From Euptelea pleiosperma (Eukaryota; Streptophyta; Magnoliopsida; Ranunculales; Eupteleaceae): 64,000 nucleotides of DNA. The stretch's first letter is position 1, and the number at the start of each line of letters is the position of its first letter. The notes below the pieces were generated by a model that saw nothing but the letters and a program-made list of their open reading frames with translations, made no database searches and had not been told where the DNA came from. A program made the position numbers and the translations under genes. The DNA lies in the NCBI GenBank assembly GCA_035048495.1, contig CM068548.1, forward strand, positions 13,319,464 to 13,383,463, read 5' to 3'. Shown piece by piece: positions 23,301 through 35,254 of this stretch.

Positions 23301-26300
23301 TTAAATTAATTTAAATATGTTTCACTTTGCAAACTGGAACCTATACAATTAACAAATGGAAACTCAAAAGAAAATTAGATGGATTAAATATGATGAATGT
23401 CGGTTATTGAGGTATCGTGCCGGACTAGAATAATGCAGCCATTGTCTAAAGTGATACATTTATAGATAGTAGTAAACAAAAAGTGCATGGCATCAAAATA
23501 CATACATCAAAATAAATTCTAGACAAGCATTCAGGCAGTTAATGGCACACATTTGTTCACCACATTAGGGGAGGAGAAGGGTTCAGCACCTTCCTTGTCG
23601 AGATCCCTGTGTTTTAATAACTTTTTGTCATATGTTTGACACCCACACAGTGCTTGCTGAAAACCTAGCAGATGCTCAACAGCATTGGCTCAAATGTCTT
23701 GCAAATGGAGCAAAGTAGGCCCCAATTGGTCAAATGTTGATTGGATTATTCATATTAAGTAAGATTTACAAATTCTTTAAAGCATTTAGAATTATATCAC
23801 GATTTAATCCGGCTACCATGCAAAGCTTATTGTAACCAGCAAAATTTAAATAAAGACAGAGACAAAGTTAAACAAAAATACCTGGCAACAGCAACATCCT
23901 TGGCTTCAGCAGAGAAAAGTCCTGAGATTGCTTTTGGAACTCCTAAAAATGGTCCACCGATGTTCATCACTGCCTTTATATGCTTAGCGCACCATTCTGG
24001 CCCACCCCCACCACCCATTGGAGCTGGTGCCTCAACCCATTTCATAAAATGCAAAAAGTATAGAACTCCCATTGAATGTGGAATGACAACCACCTTTTTC
24101 CCACCATTTGTAGCTACCATGAGTTCTATATTACTTTTTATCCTACTTAGGGTCTGATCCCGCACCTGATTAATTCAGTTTAACAGAAATGCATATGCTG
24201 ATATCAGAGAAATCCACAAATTAATAGTTAACAAAGAGATGCTGCAAGGAAGTGAAAGGTACACGAATAGAAACAGCTTTCGTTGAAAATTTCACAAATA
24301 TAAAGCGACGCCAAACCATAAGACAGAATCTCACTGGGAAAGTGGGAAGGGAAGTCTAAAGTCAATAATTACCTCAGTGTGCTGAAATGAGAGTCTCCAG
24401 TCATATGCAGCCATGTACATAGTTTTCTCCTCATACCCAATGCGTGCCAAATTAGCAATCAGAACTGCCCAGACAAAATAGCCAGGTGCAAAGTAATCTG
24501 CTGCCACAAGTCCTGTGACAGGCCTAACTCTTATACCAGAAGGATCAAGCCCAGTTTCATTGTCCAGTGACATGTGTTCCACCCAGCATAAAGGTCTGCA
24601 AAAGATCCAAGCCAACATGGGGACCGACAAGAAAAAAGACAATCTATGATTAGTCCTTTCCAAAAACTAACTCTGAGAAACTAAGAAAAAAAAATTGAAG
24701 TTAAACATGATTAGAGCTACCCTATGATAATTGATCAGAAACAACAATAAGTGTTCCAGCCATGAGAATTTTGCCAAATAACCTTAAGGAGAAAAATAAT
24801 TTTGCCTCAACAATCTCTATTATATGCAAATTTGACTCGTGCCACGAGAATGACTACTTAAAGAGCACCTTAAAATACAATAAGAAATACTTGCATTTAA
24901 TCATGATTTATTTCTGTACAGGCATCAAACTGCACAATGCATAACTACAAAAAGTATAAGGAAACCACTAGGCTTGAGCTTGTACCTCAACTGGTTGATA
25001 CACTGCATTGCAACCACGACGCCGCTAAATCACTCCTAGCTCACCCACCAAAAATAGTAATACTAAAAATAACAACAACAACTTGGAAGTAGAACCCTCT
25101 CTAAGTGGTTCCACCACTAACAGACCAGTAAAACTCAAACTGAAGATCTTGAAGCATTCTTAAGAAGCCTTAGCCTCTAATTTTCCAAAGTCTTCTATCA
25201 CCAATAGGACCCCGATTGACCTTCTTAATAGAACCTTGTACATCCCCCAACAACCATCTCACAGCTATATTGAAATGTAATAACACCTCTTCTCAATTAA
25301 TGGTGTTGACGACTTCACCATTTGACCCTATCTATGTAGATAACAACAAATAGGTTGATTTTAATCGTAAGAAATCCAAGATACCAAAATGCGTCCATTG
25401 AAATTTGTTTCATTGGCAAAATTCCTCTCTGATATTTCTTTTTTATTTTTCCTGATCAGCACTTTCTGATCTTTCTTTTTTGCAATTTAACTAAAGGTTC
25501 CATGTCATAGATTCCACAACCAAGTAAATATTACTTCAGAACATTCAAACAAAAGAAATTCCACTTCGCGGTTGACGTTTTTTCTGTTATGTTTATTGTA
25601 TGTCACCAACATTTCTTCCAGATCTCAACCCACCATTCCTAGATCTTATACACGATGAAATCAGGAAGTTGCTTTCAAAGTCATCAACCACTCACGAGAC
25701 TTCACCAAACTCTAAATTCCATACTGCACCATTAAAAAATTGGTGGGATTTTCTATTCCCGAGACATTATAGCTTTCAAATAAAGTCAATCGGTGAAATA
25801 GGATTCATGTTGCAGACCCCAAACATTCGGAATAAGGTGTAGATGATAATGATGATGATGTTAACAACTACATGTCACTCTCAAAACTATAGAAACTTTG
25901 CAACAAAACTTCTCCGATTAAACATTACACTGACCGAAAGAAAACAACATCAAATTGGTTAATTGCCGCCGTTGTCGGAAAAAATATTGAAAAAGGTATA
26001 CCTTTTATAGACTTCTCCAAATGTACCGCCCCAGAGCCGCTTTCTGAACAATCCATCAGCACATTGGTGCCCCTCCCAGAGCTCGAGCCCGCCCGTTACG
26101 ATCCCGGGAACGAACACCACCGGATGTTTTGCTTTCAGCCCCTCTTTCTGCAATTTCACGCCCGGCGGATCGGGCAATGGACCGGTAATCGCCTCCGTCA
26201 CATACTGAGGGAACGAAGCTGGCATGGCATTATAGAGAAAGAGAAGAAACCACCAAATCGAGCAGATGCAACCGATGAACCAGCAACAGCTGTCGACACA

Positions 26301-26450
26301 AGACCATTTCTTCTTCTTCTTCTTCTCCGCTATCTTCTTTTTCGTCTCATTCTCTTTAAGTTTCTTCTCATCTTCGTCCTCTCTGTTTTCGATCTGAGAA
26401 CTCGAATTCGAGTTCTTCTGTGTTTCAGAACCTTTTCTGCGCCTCAACAT
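17359..26450 (-). CDS. PDAT1: Phospholipid:diacylglycerol acyltransferase, six exons, complete
   Basis: Exons are 26450-26002, 24595-24373, 24165-23882, 22641-22314, 19364-19105 and 17842-17359. All introns are GT-AG and all junctions keep frame, giving 675 residues, about the usual length. The enzyme moves an acyl chain from a phospholipid to diacylglycerol to make triacylglycerol at the ER, independently of acyl-CoA. A lysine-rich N-terminus (residues 29-48) precedes one membrane helix at about 54-74. The LCAT fold follows: VVFVPGIVTGGLELWEG, the nucleophile elbow PHSMG with Ser255, GDETVP with Asp577, and SGAHVD with His630. These match the family's Ser-Asp-His triad. The start fits the basic N-terminus plus membrane helix of relatives. 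Introns 1, 3, 4 and 5 exceed 1.2 kb, and intron 4 holds two repeats. No breaks seen; very likely functional. Confidence 0.96.
19440..19878 (+). mobile_element. LINE 3' end in PDAT1 intron 4
   Basis: The plus strand encodes the C-terminal end of a plant L1-type LINE polymerase. GRRLWSILPFAVVWVLWKER, then NHRVFENEE, is the zinc-binding reverse-transcriptase tail. About 100 bases of 3' UTR follow, ending near CAATAAATTCTTAC. It is 5'-truncated and lies antisense to PDAT1. A relative lies at 32405-32825. Confidence 0.75.
20522..21102 (+). repeat. Repeat R2, copy 2, in PDAT1 intron 4
   Basis: Inverted partner of 10713-11300. It lies wholly inside intron 4 of PDAT1, more than 1.1 kb from either splice site. 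This copy has no R1 attached, so R2 can exist alone. Confidence 0.7.
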
Positions 26451-26916
26451 CGCGGAAAACTAGATGATCTTTAAATGCTCTGGTAACTCGGATTAATCAT
26501 TAATGACACCTGACTACCTGAGCTGCCTTGCTGATCGAAGCTTCGTCGCCTGTACTCTTTTGTTTTTGGTTCCTTTTCTTTTAATCTTCTCAAAACCTAA
26601 CCCTGACCCTAGGTTCTCAGTTCTGGTTCTTTGAAACCCTAGACGCCCGTTTCTGTTGCAGCGGCAACCGGGAAATAACAATTCCGGCGAGAACGCTTGG
26701 GTTTCTCGTGGGATTAGCCGGAGCAACGAAACACTTGCTGAATTGATGAGGTGGGGGACTTTTCACAGGTAAGGTGGGTCCCATTATGTGCGGTTGAATG
26801 AATGTGCTACACGTGGCGCGATCAGTCGGTGTAAAGATGTCAGAGGTGACGTTAGCTAATCCGACGGTAGAGCTTGTTCATGATTGAAGACTGATAGGAA
26901 GATGTTTCTCGGGGAC
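26451..26916 (-). promoter_or_regulatory. PDAT1 leader and presumed promoter, with an upstream ORF
   Basis: Directly upstream of the PDAT1 start. A minus-strand ATG-initiated frame of 70 codons (26726-26514) ends before the PDAT1 ATG. If the transcript starts to its right, it is an upstream ORF that could lower translation. No clear TATA box identified. Confidence 0.35.
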
Positions 26917-27320
26917 GAGTAAAACTTTGATCACAGAAGACTATCATAGAGGCTGATGGTAGCCCACAATATGAGCCACGTGGTATACTCTTAGTGAACA
27001 ATGACTGTATGGATGTTTGTCCAATCCCTAGAAAGACCTTCAAACTAAAAATCAATATGATTAGTGATTTCTAGGCGTTGGATTGGAGTTATTTTCATGG
27101 GTTGATATTAACCGTGGGAATTCAAGCATTTTGACAATTATTTGGGCTACAAAGATCCAAAGGTTTTAAATCACTAATCAGAACTATTTTCATCTGTAAA
27201 TCCAGCTCGAGATTAGAAAAACATCTATACGGTCAGAATCCTCTACAATTATGCCACGTATCTCATATTGTGGGCTGCCATCAGCCTCCATGACAGTCCA
27301 CTGTCATCAAAGTTTTACTC
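26917..27320. mobile_element. Mutator-like foldback element (family FB-A)
   Basis: Ends GAGTAAAACTTTGAT / ATCAAAGTTTTACTC are perfect inverted repeats. The arms stay loosely complementary inward: CACAATATGAGCCACGTGG on the left, CCACGTATCTCATATTGTG on the right. The flanking 9-mers CTCGGGGAC and CGCAGTGAC agree at 6 of 9 positions, perhaps a decayed target duplication. Non-coding. Confidence 0.7.
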
Positions 27321-27890
27321 CGCAGTGACTACAGTTGTTGATTTAGCAGAAAGGGCCTCTCAATCTTCTCTTATTACGAAAATGCCACACTAAAGATAAA
27401 GAAAAGATACTTGTCCGACAGCTTCTTTCAACTCTGTGAAATGTCTTTGCTCTTCACCGTCAGTGGTCCACATCTGTTAAATAAATATGAACGGTGATGA
27501 TGAATCGAAAACTACAACTCAAGTGTTCAGCTTTCATTGCTCTTCACCATCAACTTGGTCCACATCTGTTAAATAAAGATCAACGGTCATGGTGAATCGA
27601 AAATTACAGCTTAAATGCTCGAACTGTACACTGGATCTTTCTTTAGCGTTAGGTTCGCATTAATATTTTGTCATTAATGATCATACCCCCTTTGAATCAA
27701 CGGTGTTGAGTCATAAACACCCAGTCAATAGCGGTTGTTTAATAATTAGTGGGTCCTACATCATCAAATGAGGAATGTCATTCCACTCTACAGTTATAAC
27801 TTACAACTTATTCATCAGTTCGTAGGATAGAAATGTAGGTAAGTGAGACGGTGACAAAATAAGGAAGTTGTGAAACATGTGCACTAGCAA
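27321..27890. other. Intergenic, unassigned; short local duplication
   Basis: A segment around 27440-27530 recurs at 27538-27620 (TCTTCACCGTCAGTGGTCCAC / TCTTCACCATCAACTTGGTCCAC, then GTTAAATAAA), a diverged tandem duplication of about 95 bp. No gene seen. Confidence 0.45.
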
Positions 27891-28232
27891 GAGTAGAACT
27901 TTGCTAACCAACGTCCGTCTGCAAAGTTGCTGACCCACCACAATATGAGCCACGTGGTACACTTTTAGAGGTCCCTGACCGTATGGATGTTTGGCCAGTC
28001 CTTATGTGACCTACAAACCAAAAATCAGTCATATTAGTGATTACAAACCTTTGGATGCTTAAATTCTACTGTTAAAAATCAACCCAGGAAAATGATTCCA
28101 ATCCAACGCTTAGAAATCACTAATCAGGCTAATTTTTGGTCTGTATGCCAAACATCCATATGGTAAAAAATCTCTAAAAATATGACACCTGGCTCATATT
28201 GTGTCGGACTTGAGTCAGCAAAGCTCTACATA
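27891..28232. mobile_element. FB-A foldback element
   Basis: Ends GAGTAGAACTTTGCT and AGCAAAGCTCTACAT are imperfect inverted repeats. The interior carries the family blocks ATATGAGCCACGTGGTAC, GACCGTATGGATGTTTGGCC and ATCACTAATCAGGCTAATTT. No clear target duplication. Confidence 0.6.
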
Positions 28233-29683
28233 ACACCAAGGTTTTAAATGATTCCTTCTAATGTTAAGCTATTGGATCGGTTCTGGATTAACCTTGATCT
28301 AATCCGATAATGACCCAGTCCAATATTATTCATAAAATATACAAGCATAATATTTAATATAATATTATTTTATATTTTATTAATGAAATAATTACAAACG
28401 TGTTGATAAAACCTTTTGACTTAATTTGTAACTTTTTGGACCTGTGTTGGGAACATCGTGTTTTCAGGATCTAGTCCAACCTTAATCTTGTTCAGGCTAG
28501 TCCTTAACTAGGTAGTTGTCAATCTTGAACTGGTTATAATTTTCATACTGTATGGTTGGCATTTCCCTTACCTACATATTGTGTACTAGAAAGAGAAATA
28601 ATGAAACAAAAGTTTGTTTGGTAAAACACTGACTTATAAGTCAAAAAATTAGTTTGGCGTGAATTATATTCTAATAAACCATTGATAAGGACTATAAATC
28701 ACTATCACATATCTTTGATTTTTTTTTTTTTTGGCTTTAATACCCAAAATGGTCAATAAATTACATACCAGGTGTGTCGTTTTCTTGGCGATTTTATTTA
28801 TAAAAACAGTGATGGTCTATTGACCTACTCCTCAGCAAATCATCCTTGTTTTTTCTCTTTTTATAGAAATTGAAAACAACCAAAACACATGCAACATGCA
28901 TATAAAATTTCTACAAAACTCATTCCTTCACTTTATAAATGTAAGCAAGTTCATAATGTTAAAATGAATTACATTAGAATCTAGAAAAAGCAATTCCTTC
29001 ATAAACATTGAACTTCCATTTATGTCAGAAATCATAGGTTCAATCTCCATGAAGTTGATCCTTGGTGTGAGGGAAAAATATCTGATCTAACCCACACAAT
29101 CTTCGAGGTCAGACGATTCGTATCTTGATGATGATCGGACAACTCTGGTGCTTCAGGATGAAACTGCTTTCTACTCCGCGATGATAGGATGATCTCCAAA
29201 TGAGATATGGTTGTACCTGTTGACAATACTCCAACGCTCAAGTTAGTTCAGGATTTATAGCAAAGTTCAAGAAAATAGAAAATTGTTTCAGAGTTTAGGC
29301 TATCTGGATCTGGAGAGCAAGATCATCTTTTCAGTCCTGAAGGTCTTATATTTATACCATTAGAACTGGCGTGACTCACCTTCCACGTGTCCAGTCGTTA
29401 TCAATCAATTATGATCTAGAAAATTTCTGTTATGAAATAGAATCTTCTTGTTAGATCCTAACTTCCCTTATTCAATTATATCTGAGATAACTGAAGTGGC
29501 ACCCTTCGTGTCAGATATTTGAATAAAAGGACGTCACAGCTATAATAGTTCAACTAACTGCCATATGACAAATTCTTATTGGCTAAGAACTAACTGTATT
29601 TTAGAATACTTATCCCGCTTGCAGAATCCTGTATACTTCTCGAGGTTGATAATATCTAACTCTGTCAAGTAAGATACTGATAT
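28233..29683. other. Intergenic, unassigned; transposon-like right half
   Basis: 28.3-28.9 kb is AT-rich with no gene. 28.98-29.68 kb has the texture of a retroelement LTR (a TATA-like TATATTTATACC at 29348, CACGTGTCC), but I found no coding region, primer site or second copy, so I do not name it. Confidence 0.3.
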
Positions 29684-30010
29684 TGTCGGGATGAAAGGAT
29701 GAAATGAACATTGCTCCCGTCAAATTAACTGTATGATCTTATCGGGATGGGATGAAAGTCAATCCCGTCAAGTATGCCATCTGATCTTGTTGGAACATAT
29801 TGAACATTTCCCCCGTTAAGAACAATAATCAAACATGTTCGGATGAATCAAACATTGATCCCATCATGCGTTGTGGACCTTGCGGGGTGAATTGAATATC
29901 AATCATGTTAAGAGCATTGTATGAGGTTAGTAGGATGAGATAATTATTTCTAGCACTATGTGGATCGTTGGACCTTGTCGGGGTGCGATAATCGTCATTC
30001 CCGTCAAGGG
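29684..30010. repeat. Diverged minisatellite, about 7 units of 44-54 bp
   Basis: Units start near 29684, 29738, 29788, 29836, 29880, 29926 and 29975. Each opens with a variant of TTGTCGGGATG. Most also carry a variant of CCCGTCAA about 20 bases later, nearly the reverse complement of the opener, so each unit could form a small hairpin. Confidence 0.65.
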
Positions 30011-30655
30011 GGTCATTCATTAATATGTTGGGCAAGATTGAATGCTTCTCGACATATTAAAGGCTGAAGCTTTAATGCGTTCTGTTAATAACTCTGCCTC
30101 GAGATGTTCTCTTCTGATCATTCCAATCTTGACACGTGGCGCCTCCATTAATGGAAGTTGTGTGACAGCGATGGGATGGTTATAGCCTCTGATGATGTAT
30201 TCGGCGTATTTACTCACGCACGATGGATAACACCACGCGTCTTTGTTCTAATACCGCACGTGTGTAGCCAATACACGTGTCATCGTATCATTTGCCAGAA
30301 AATACCGTACCCACACTTGGGTCGAAGATGCTTAGAGGCCATTTGGCAACACAAAAATGTAACTTATTGACTTTTTAAGCTAAAAAGACAAAAACATATT
30401 TTGGATGTGTGTCATGTTAGCTTCTAAGAAGTTAAAAATTAACTTAAAATAATAGCTAAAATTTGTACCATTCCATGGATCAAAATGCAATAAAGACAGT
30501 ATTTCATATCTAGTTTTCTGAAGACAAGTGATCTCATTGCCTCAGTGTAGTCATTATTTTCACACTTCCATTCATATTGAGCTTCTCTAGATCTTTGTGA
30601 TAGATGGGTAGACTGACAAGAGCTAAACTATGATCATAGATATAAACAAGGGTCC
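30011..30655. other. Intergenic, unassigned
   Basis: A stretch with several CACGTG-type motifs (30129-30290: GACACGTGGCG, CACGTGTGTAG, ACACGTGTCATCG). It may be LTR-promoter-like but has no gene attached. Confidence 0.3.
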
Positions 30656-30999
30656 GGCTCGGGAGACCCCCATTTTGGCGTACCCACGTAGAAGATGAAT
30701 CAATGGCTGATTTTTGGTAAGGATGATCTCCTCAACATATAGATCACCCCAACAAAAAATCAGCCCATTCTAAAATTTCCAACCCCATCAAATGTGGTTT
30801 TCAAGTTACACAGTAAAAATCGACAGTCCATAATTCTTCAACTTCTACTTCTAAACCAGTCAACGAATATCGGAATGATTTGAATTTTTATGAGGATGAT
30901 CTCCTACCCATAGAGACAATTCTCACCAAAAATCAGCCATTGATTCATCTTCTACATGGGTACGCCAAAATGGGTGTAAAAAATGAGGGTCCCTGAGCC
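30656..30999. mobile_element. Foldback MITE (family FB-B)
   Basis: Long imperfect inverted repeats: GGCTCGGGAGACCC at the left and GGGTCCCTGAGCC at the right, continuing inward through CATTTTGGCGTACCCA / TGGGTACGCCAAAATG and GATGAATCAATGGCTGATT / AATCAGCCATTGATTCATC. A second full copy lies at 40550-40870 and a half copy at 37745-37930. Confidence 0.75.
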
Positions 31000-31111
31000 C
31001 AACCCATTAAACAAATGATCACCACAAGAGGGGTGACCAGAAGCTGCCATCCTCGTGTCTGCATGCAGCATGGACGCAGTTTGTATGGAAACCATCATCT
31101 ATATCTATATA

Positions 31112-32377
31112 TCTATACTATAGCAGAGAAGCGAACAACGTCGTTCTCTCTCCTCCACATCAAGTTGACGTGACACTCTCTTCGTGCAGAGTGCCATGTC
31201 AACAACTTAAAATTCTCTTTCTCTCTCATCCGCTTGACTGTACCCTATCTTTTTTGTCTTTTTCAAAAACATCCCTTGACACTTTAAGTAATGCACCTCA
31301 TACATTAAGGATTTTTTAGACTTTTTAACCAACTCAATTTATTTTTCTTTAAAATCTCAATTATTTATTCCTTAATTCTCTCTTTCATTCTTAAATTATT
31401 TATTCCTTCATTTTTAAATGTCTTTCTCAACGTCTCTTAACACCATTTTATTTTTCAAAACATAACATTCACAACCTTTTACTTATGTTTCAATCAAAAC
31501 GTTTATCCCATTACCACCGCTTCCATTATGGCTTTTCATCTCCTTCCTTCAATTTTCACAACATTCTATTTTTGTTTCAATTGAAATATTTTTCCCATTA
31601 ACATCACTTCCATTGTTGACATCTAATGTCTCTTCATATTTCGTTAATAAATAAATGTCAATTTAATTAGCCATTAATTTGGTCATATATAAATATTAGG
31701 ATTTAAGTAGGGTTCTCACATTTCTTCTCACTGACTGAGCTTCTTCGAATGACGAAGACACAAAAACAGGAGAAAAGTCAATATAGTTCGATATCTTTAC
31801 CATCTCTTCTAAAACTTTTTTTTCCTTCAATGAATCGTCTCTGCTGAATACTTGATTTGGGCCTCTAAAAGAATTGTTATTCAATTATTTATATTCATGT
31901 TTATGTTTAGACTTTAGAATGATTGTTTGTTTATTTGTAGCGTTTCAATTTTTTAAGATTGTATAAATCTTTGAAGGTAAAAATGAAGATTATGAATTTT
32001 TTTTATTTTCTTATCATGTTTTACAGGCTAAGGGGCTGTCGTTGAAGATAGCGAAGAGAGGATTGTGAATAAAAATAATATGAAGATGGGGAGAACTGAT
32101 GAAAGGGTCGTTACTATTATGGACATAGTGGATGTGCTATTGTGTGATGCTCAAATGTAAAAATGAAGATTATAAAAACTTATTTTTTATTTTCTTTTGG
32201 TGTTAGCAATTTTTTTCATTTTCTTATCATGTTTAGAGAGGATGAAGGGAAATGGAATAGTTAAGCAATTTTTCTGTATTATTTCCCACTACAATTAGAT
32301 ATAGATATAAAAATTAATTGTTGTTAGTTTGTATTTTCTATTTCCACCCGTGCTTTAGCACAGGCTTTCATTACTAG
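31112..32377 (+). mobile_element. Non-autonomous Helitron, both ends visible
   Basis: Begins TCTATACTATAG right after an A and ends with the stem GTGCTTTAGCAC, 12 bases, CTAG and then a T. This fits Helitron insertion between A and T, with the 5' TC and 3' hairpin-CTRR hallmarks. It is 1,266 bp with no Rep/helicase. Small frames inside (31696-31884 minus, and around 32070-32160) might be captured gene pieces, but I recognise none. Confidence 0.75.
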
Positions 32378-32404
32378 TTCCATATAAATTGACAAAAATT
32401 TAAC

Positions 32405-32825
32405 CCAAATCATGGTGAAGGATCTCTTCTTTGCTTGGGGGCGTGAATCCCTAGGTAGGCTTGGAAAAAGGACATGGTCTTTGAATTCTTTGGTGGTTAT
32501 TTGGGGAATTTGGAGGGAACGGAACAACAAGATTTTTGAAGGCAAGAGTCTTCCCTTGGAGAACCTCATTTTGGAGATTAAAGCTTTGTTATTTTTGTAA
32601 GTCAAAGTGTATGAGGAAGGGAAATGGATATTTTTGAAGATGTGGTATTTAAGTGGCCTGAGTTAGTTTGTAGAAGGCGAGATTAGGGGTGAGGGTTGTT
32701 TTTCCTTGTTGTTGCGTTGTGTTTTCTTGTTAGTTTGCATCGTCCTTTGTCTGTTCTTGATCACTTGGTAGGCTTCCTTAGCCTCCAAGCATCCCTTTTA
32801 ATAAATAAGTTTATTTATATATAAA
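32405..32825 (+). mobile_element. LINE 3' end
   Basis: Encodes LNSLVVIWGIWRERNNKIFE, the C-terminal tail of a plant LINE polymerase, equivalent to that in PDAT1 intron 4. It ends in AT-rich 3' UTR with ATAAATAAG and an A-rich tract. 5'-truncated; immediately follows the Helitron. Confidence 0.7.
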
Positions 32826-33189
32826 AAAAGTAACTGAAATCGAACAGAGAAAAATGAGTAATAATTACCTAGGCGGGTGAATGGAGCTCCATGATGCTAC
32901 TGTGGGTGCCCTGAATCTCCCCTGAAAGCTTGAGGCCTCAATTCATATAGCAGGAGAAGCAGACCGAGAGAGAAGACGAGATTAGGCTTGACCTGGCGCC
33001 AGTGACGAAGCCAGGATTTTGTTCAAGGGTGGGCATAGTGGCAAGCGACAATGTCAATAACAACTGATGACGTTATTAATTGATGGAATTACCCTTTATA
33101 GAAATGGGTAATTAAAATCCATCAACTTTTTAATTATTCTCCCACATTGAAAGCCAATTTTTTTAAGTAAATGGGTGATGACAGACATC
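32826..33189. other. Intergenic, unassigned
   Basis: GTGACGAAGCCAGGATTTTG near 33000 is typical of a common plant MITE/LTR edge, but I cannot bound an element. No gene. Confidence 0.3.
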
Positions 33190-33550
33190 GGTCATCAACA
33201 TATATGACGGGTCGGGCCGGTCCATAGTATGGGCTACGTTGCAGTCTTAGAGACCACTAACCCTACGGATGTCTGGCCCATCCCTAGGTGGACCCATAAC
33301 CAAAAACCAACCTGATTAGTGATCTCTAACCGTTGAATTTGACTATTTTTCATGGAAATATTTTAACCATTGGACTCAAACATAATTTGGGGCACTTAGA
33401 TCCAAAGGTTAGAAAACACTAATGAGGTTCATTTTATGTATAAAGGTCCATCTATGGATGGGCCAAACATTCATGCCGTCAGTGGTCTCTAAGAGTTGCA
33501 CATGGCAAATATTGTGCTCCACCTAGGATGGGCCAAACATTAAAGTTGAG
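33190..33550. mobile_element. FB-A foldback element, old
   Basis: Contains the family blocks CCCATCCCTAGGTGGACCC, CCTGATTAGTGATCTCTAACC and GATGGGCCAAACATTCATG in inverted arrangement. The ends are decayed. Confidence 0.5.
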
Positions 33551-33664
33551 GGCGGCAACCGTAAGTGTGTTGCACTGGCTCAAATTGTAGATCAACTAAG
33601 GCTTATGTGGAAAAATTCAAAGTTGAGCGTGCAACTCTCCGCTGGCTCCACCAATGTTAGTCCC

Positions 33665-33875
33665 ATGGTCTAAAAAATAGCTGTTATAACGAAATTAACG
33701 ACCGTTGTAACGGAAACGGACATCCCCACTATGTTACTACGTTACATACCGTTTTAACATTCAGAAAATAACTACTGTTATTTTTTCGTTATAACAATCC
33801 GTTATAAGGGAAAACGGTTACACCCGCAATCTGTTATACCGTTATAACAGCCCCTTTTAAACCTTGGTTAGAACT
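33665..33875. repeat. 'taacgg' repeat, copy 1
   Basis: Runs from CTAAAAAATAGCTGTTATAACG to CCGTTATAACAGCCCCTTTTAAACC. Member of a family whose ends are TTTAAAAAACGGCCGTTATAACGG-like and CCGTTATAACGGCCCCTTTTAAACCTTGG-like. Confidence 0.6.
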
Positions 33876-34244
33876 CAAAACTAGTCACTTCGTGGAATAT
33901 GAGATCCCTCGGGTGGGATTTATCGAATGGTCACACCTGTTTAAGCGTGCGAAAGGGATCGATAAAGGACGTGTGAAAACAAGGTGGCCATAAACAAGGA
34001 CTGGTGAAAGGTATGCATAAGATTACGGAAAGCAGGAGGAGGTAGACGAACAAGAAAAAGCTTAAAAAAGTAGACAACGATCAAAAGTGCAAACTTTTGT
34101 GAATGAATGGCTCGGAAAACAGAGACAAGGATGAGAGCAGAGGAACGTACGTAGGGGAGAAGTTGAAGGGGGGCGGGAAAGAGACTGTTGAAAACAATGA
34201 AGGAACAACGGACCTATCAAAAAAAAAGTGAGAGTGAAGGAGAG
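33876..34244. other. Intergenic, unassigned
   Basis: Purine-rich on the plus strand with no open frame of note and no recognised repeat boundary. Confidence 0.35.
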
Positions 34245-34815
34245 CTAGGTTTTAAATGGACCCTTATAAGTCTATAACGGACTGGGACGGGGCGTTACCG
34301 ATATTTCCATTATAATGCCCCAATATTTAACGGAAAATAACATAAATTAACAGAAAATAACAAAAAATAATCGAAAAAATGGAACGTAAATAATGTTTTT
34401 TCTTTATTACATCCATTATAAAGGTTTTATAACAGATTTTAGATCGCTATTTTTGAGAATTTATAATGGACTTTTAAATTTGAAATTCAAAAATAAAAAA
34501 TTGAACTCAAAATTCAAATAAAAATGGATTTAAAATAAAGGAAAATAATGAAAAATAACAGAAGTTTACAGTTTGAAAATGCTGACATACCCCCCTATGA
34601 CTTAGTCTACCGTCATTTGACCAATGTTGACCCGAGTTGCCTACCCAAGTTTTGATTAAAGGACAAAAATGCCCTTATCTTCAACCTTGGAATAAAAGTT
34701 TGGTCGTTATAACAGCCAATATTTTGAAAATAACAACTGTTATAATGGGATAGTGTTAAAACGGAAATAACATAACGGGGTCAAAGTAGTACCGTAGCGG
34801 TTTTTTTTTAAACCT
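34245..34815. repeat. 'taacgg' repeat, copy 2, inverted and expanded
   Basis: Starts GGTTTTAAATGGACCC, contains TAACGGACTGGGACGGGGCGTTACC and repeated AAAATAACA motifs, and ends GTAGCGGTTTTTTTTTAAACC. Orientation is opposite to the copies at 35.3-36.9 kb. Confidence 0.55.
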
Positions 34816-34984
34816 CGAGAGAGAGAAGTAGCAGATTGAAGGGAAGAAAGAGTGCACAAACAGAAAAAAAGACAGAAGATATCAATGAAAACGGGAATTG
34901 GAGGAAAAAAGCCAGAGATGAAGATTGTGAGGGTGACAAACAAGAAATGTAAGTGGACAGAGAAGAGGGGAATTTTTTTGAACC

Positions 34985-35125
34985 GGTAGTATTATTGAAG
35001 CAGCGATCATGCGCTAATGATTGCCCGCCACATATACCCATGGTTAATTTTTAAAACCCTTTTTAAAAATAAAGTCTAAACCATGGGTATATATGGCGCG
35101 CGATCTCAGAAATCATGCCGCTTCA
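34985..35125. repeat. Foldback sequence
   Basis: Inverted arms around CATATACCCATGGTT / AACCATGGGTATATATGG, with partial extension outwards (GCAGCGATCATGCG / CGCGATCTCAG). Small MITE-like hairpin. Confidence 0.5.
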
Positions 35126-35254
35126 AAAAAAATCTCAGAGAAGAGTGGAGGTAACAAAGGTTATGCCTCACTCATTTCCATGATTGGTCATAACCCATGT
35201 TTTATTGTTCTTTTAAGAGCTTAAAGTTAGATTTCAAATGGCCTTACTTGTACC

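Noticed and set aside
29684..30010. CRISPR-like array
   Set aside because: Regular repeats are present, but the units are diverged along their whole length, spacers are not unique, and this is plant nuclear DNA; it is a minisatellite.
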